This document shows positions 63,395 to 64,000 of a DNA stretch of 64,000 bases, one piece after another. Position numbers and translations under genes: made by a program. The notes below the pieces were generated by a model. That model was not told the origin of the DNA. It saw only the letters and a program-made list of their open reading frames with translations, and made no database searches. The stretch spans positions 1 to 64,000 of the forward strand of contig NZ_JACZFQ010000073.1 in NCBI RefSeq assembly GCF_014904755.1. Reading direction: 5' to 3'. Source of the DNA: Neoluteolibacter marinus. Lineage in GTDB: Bacteria; Verrucomicrobiota; Verrucomicrobiia; Verrucomicrobiales; Akkermansiaceae. Positions within the stretch are counted from its first letter, which is position 1, and each line of letters starts with the position of its first letter.

Positions 63395-64000
63395 TCAGGA
63401 GAGCGCCGGAATGGTAGCGAGCGCGGCCACTGAGTCGACCATGAAGGCCGGCTCCGCAGCGCGCAGATCCGTTGCGTCGTGGTAGCCCCAAGTCACTGCC
63501 AATGAGGGGATTCCGGCGGCTCTTGCCGTCGCGAGATCGACGGTTGAATCGCCGATGAAGCAACACTGTGCCGGTGTTCGTTGCCATTGACGGACAATCT
63601 GTAGCGCGGCTTCCGGGTGGGGTTTCCGGGGAATCTCCGGGCGTTGGCCGAGCACCGGATCAATGGGGATTCCTGGGAACAATCGGGCGACGATCTCGGC
63701 CGTGAAGGGATGCGGTTTGTTGGACAGCACCGCGAGCGGATGACCGGCGGCGTGGAGCGCATTCAAACACTCCGGAATCCCGGGGTAAGGGGAGGTGCCG
63801 GAGGCCCAGGTGAGGGCGTAGTCGTCCTTGAAAAGGGCCTCGACGGCCGCGGCTTGATCCGCGCCATCGGGCAGGGCCCGGCGGGCCAGTTCGAGCGATC
63901 CATTTCCGATGAATCCGCGCACGGCGGATTCCTCGTGACCCGGAAATCCGAGCGCCGCCAGGGCACGGTTGAGGGAGGCGGCGATTCCGGGCAGGGAATC
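63395..64000 (-). CDS. Phosphoglycolate-phosphatase-like HAD hydrolase (N-terminus beyond the window)
   Basis: A HAD-superfamily phosphatase of the Gph type. The reading frame is open from base 64000 down, so the N-terminal DxDGT motif lies beyond the right edge. Visible are LAVLSNKPHPFTAEIV (motif II, Ser/Asn), the motif III Lys region in RKPHPEAAL and FIGDSTVDLATARAAG (motif IV). About 200 residues are visible, ending at 63395. The substrate could be phosphoglycolate or another phosphate ester. Identification as HAD is secure; the precise enzyme is inferred. Confidence 0.85.
   Translation of the reverse strand, partial: DSLPGIAASLNRALAALGFPGHEESAVRGFIGNGSLELARRALPDGADQAAAVEALFKDDYALTWASGTSPYPGIPECLNALHAAGHPLAVLSNKPHPFTAEIVARLFPGIPIDPVLGQRPEIPRKPHPEAALQIVRQWQRTPAQCCFIGDSTVDLATARAAGIPSLAVTWGYHDATDLRAAEPAFMVDSVAALATIPALS

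Overview
The window is GC-rich chromosomal DNA of a Verrucomicrobiota bacterium. The closest fit by gene content is the Verrucomicrobiales (Luteolibacter/Haloferula-like); this is inferred, because no search was run. The indicators are a PEP-CTERM surface protein, giant secreted proteins with autotransporter-type beta-strand repeats, a DUF1080 protein, a c-type cytochrome fused to a sugar-dehydrogenase propeller, ECF sigma factors each followed by a giant Ser/Thr kinase, and a short-sigma/FecR pair. No phage, insertion sequence or CRISPR array was seen.

Layout. 1-12 kb is mostly housekeeping and secreted enzymes: chorismate synthase (cut by the left edge), a UGT-type glycosyltransferase, two secreted zinc peptidases (one an archaemetzincin), DUF1080 and cytochrome/sugar-dehydrogenase proteins, an MFS exporter, an L,D-transpeptidase lipoprotein, nrnA-truB, and an ABC exporter pair. 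12-13.6 kb has a small membrane protein, a tyrosine phosphatase and the tmRNA gene ssrA. 13.8-26.5 kb holds two HAF-repeat secreted proteins around a LuxR regulator, a 1795-residue kinase and its ECF sigma factor. 26.6-45.3 kb is a surface-protein island: a PEP-CTERM protein followed by two large beta-helix proteins, then a 2649-residue mosaic with PATR repeats, C-type-lectin-like domains, calcium loops and cadherin-like domains. 45.4-49 kb repeats the ECF sigma plus kinase arrangement, this time with WD40 repeats. 49.3-54.9 kb has two alpha/beta-hydrolase lipoproteins, an anchored protein and a sigma/FecR pair.

54.9-56.2 kb has a GntR-family regulator divergent from gluconokinase. 56.2-62.6 kb looks like a lipid or polyketide biosynthesis locus: short-chain reductase, acyl carrier protein, flippase-like membrane protein, patatin, methyltransferase, FAD oxidoreductase and a type III polyketide synthase, most of them closely spaced or overlapping. 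The right end has hpf (ribosome hibernation) and a phosphoglycolate-phosphatase-like gene cut by the edge.

The strongest leads are: the type III PKS locus with its own carrier protein; a two-part DNA element repeated at identical spacing upstream of two surface-protein transcription units, with half of it also upstream of an ECF sigma gene; and a kinase that carries a degenerate pseudokinase domain in front of its active kinase domain.
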